Shown here piece after piece: positions 63,504 through 64,000 of a DNA stretch of 64,000 nt (positions within the stretch are counted from its first letter, which is position 1; each line of letters opens with the position of its first letter). A model generated the notes under the pieces. It had not been told where the DNA came from and did no database searches. It saw only the letters and a list, made by a program, of their open reading frames with translations. The position numbers and the translations under genes are program-made. Source of the DNA: a virus; the IMG/VR virus record IMGVR_UViG_3300025012_000043, positions 1-64,000 of that record; one strand, given 5' to 3'.

Positions 63504-64000
63504 TTAACTACTCGTCCCATAATAAGGTACATCAACCTCGAACATTTTACCTAGTTGACACATATCACACTTCCATTCCCATGAAAGATGTTCCTCCACT
63601 GGAATCCAAGTATTCGTCCAATAAAACCCAGGTTCTAATAAACCAGACTTAGGGTCGTAATCTTTACCAGTAGGTAATACACGTTTGTGAGATTTGTCTT
63701 TGATTTTTAATACCTCCTCTTGGTTTGGAGGGGGGTTAGGAGGAAGTACTAAAAACGAATCTACTACTTTTGGATCTACTGCTATGGATCTACTAAAATC
63801 GGATCCGGATTGTTTTCCGGTTATTGGCCCGGATCGCTTTCCGGTGTCAGGCCCGGATCGCTTTCCGGTTCCGGAACCGGATCCTTTTCCGGAAGGTTGT
63901 TCTTGCTTAACGTCTTCATCAAATGTTTCTTTCCATAAAAACTTATATTCATTATTATAATGTTTTAATCTATTAATGCCACTAGGTGGGATAATTTTAA
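63504..64000 (-). CDS. Partial protein (C-terminal 165 residues) with Gly/Ser/Lys repeat and CxxC end
   Basis: A frame open from the window edge ends with TAA at 63504-63506. The N-terminal part is 'SGINRLKHYNNEYKFLWKET', then a low-complexity repeat ('SGKGSGSGTGKRSGPDTGKR') running to 'GSDFSRSIAVDPK', a Pro-rich hinge ('LPPNPPPNQEE'), and 'EWKCDMCQLGK' at the end, which gives a CxxC half zinc site. The repeat is a flexible positively charged linker. The start and function of the protein lie outside the window. It is immediately upstream (49 nt) of the primase-helicase. Confidence 0.65.
   Translation of the reverse strand, partial: KIIPPSGINRLKHYNNEYKFLWKETFDEDVKQEQPSGKGSGSGTGKRSGPDTGKRSGPITGKQSGSDFSRSIAVDPKVVDSFLVLPPNPPPNQEEVLKIKDKSHKRVLPTGKDYDPKSGLLEPGFYWTNTWIPVEEHLSWEWKCDMCQLGKMFEVDVPYYGTSS
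63802..63895 (-). repeat. 24-bp tandem repeat coding TGKRSGPx
   Basis: GGCCCGGATCGCTTTCCGGT occurs at 63826-63845 and again at 63850-63869. A degenerate unit precedes them (about 63802-63825) and decayed TCCGGA-rich units follow to about 63895. The period is 24 bp, eight codons, so copy-number change keeps the reading frame. The stretch is far richer in G+C than its surroundings. Confidence 0.7.

Overview
The window looks like part of a large tailed-phage (Caudoviricetes) genome or prophage, AT-rich by eye. Every gene I can support lies on the minus strand, packed with 1-20 nt overlaps or gaps and frequent ATGA/TAATG couplings, so transcription runs from position 64000 towards 1. Phage identity rests on a terminase large subunit, portal, MuF-type head protein, head protease/scaffold, capsid cement protein and major capsid protein in classical order, plus a phage replication set. 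The host is not identifiable. One signal-peptide protein and one membrane-anchored protein with a barrel-like C-terminus weakly favour a Gram-negative host. I see no tRNA, CRISPR array, endolysin, tape measure or tail tube gene here.

In transcription order: (i) 64000-56400, replication and nucleotides: a partial gene with a Gly/Ser/Lys repeat, a primase-helicase fusion, a nucleotide kinase, a nucleoside deoxyribosyltransferase-like protein, dUTPase, and a class II ribonucleotide reductase interrupted by a mini-intein. (ii) 56400-42600: small unknown genes, a glycosyltransferase, a C-family (DnaE-type) DNA polymerase, a TnpB-like protein whose RuvC-II glutamate appears lost, an SbcD/SbcC (Mre11/Rad50) pair, small membrane or exported proteins, ThyX, and a cysteine-rich protein with a sigma-region-4-like helix-turn-helix split by a zinc ribbon. 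(iii) 42540-39320: first decoration block (hexapeptide acyltransferase, PIG-L deacetylase, GT2, methyltransferase). (iv) 39320-13300: packaging and head genes: HNH, terminase, tandem HNH, zinc protein, portal, a 17.4-kb gene, protease with nested scaffold, cement protein and capsid protein, closed by a strong hairpin. (v) 13590-8190: small virion or membrane proteins, a cytidylyltransferase plus LicD-like pair, and an endonuclease VII-like gene. (vi) 8140-810: second decoration block with six glycosyltransferase or glycosyltransferase-like genes, a methyltransferase, a radical-SAM/SPASM-like protein and a DUF6165-like protein. (vii) 1-474: start of a beta-helix-like virion protein of visibly higher GC.

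The standout is the gene at 16610-33961, which encodes 5,783 residues. It sits exactly where a MuF minor head gene belongs, between portal and protease, and carries the MuF Cys/His signature near residues 5,040-5,070. About 5,000 mostly helical, coiled-coil-like residues precede the motif and about 700 follow it. It occupies 27% of the window and probably encodes a giant virion-packaged protein. Other items worth attention are the nested scaffold start, the split sigma-like factor, the degenerate TnpB, the intein with Arg as penultimate residue, and the large two-block glycan decoration capacity.
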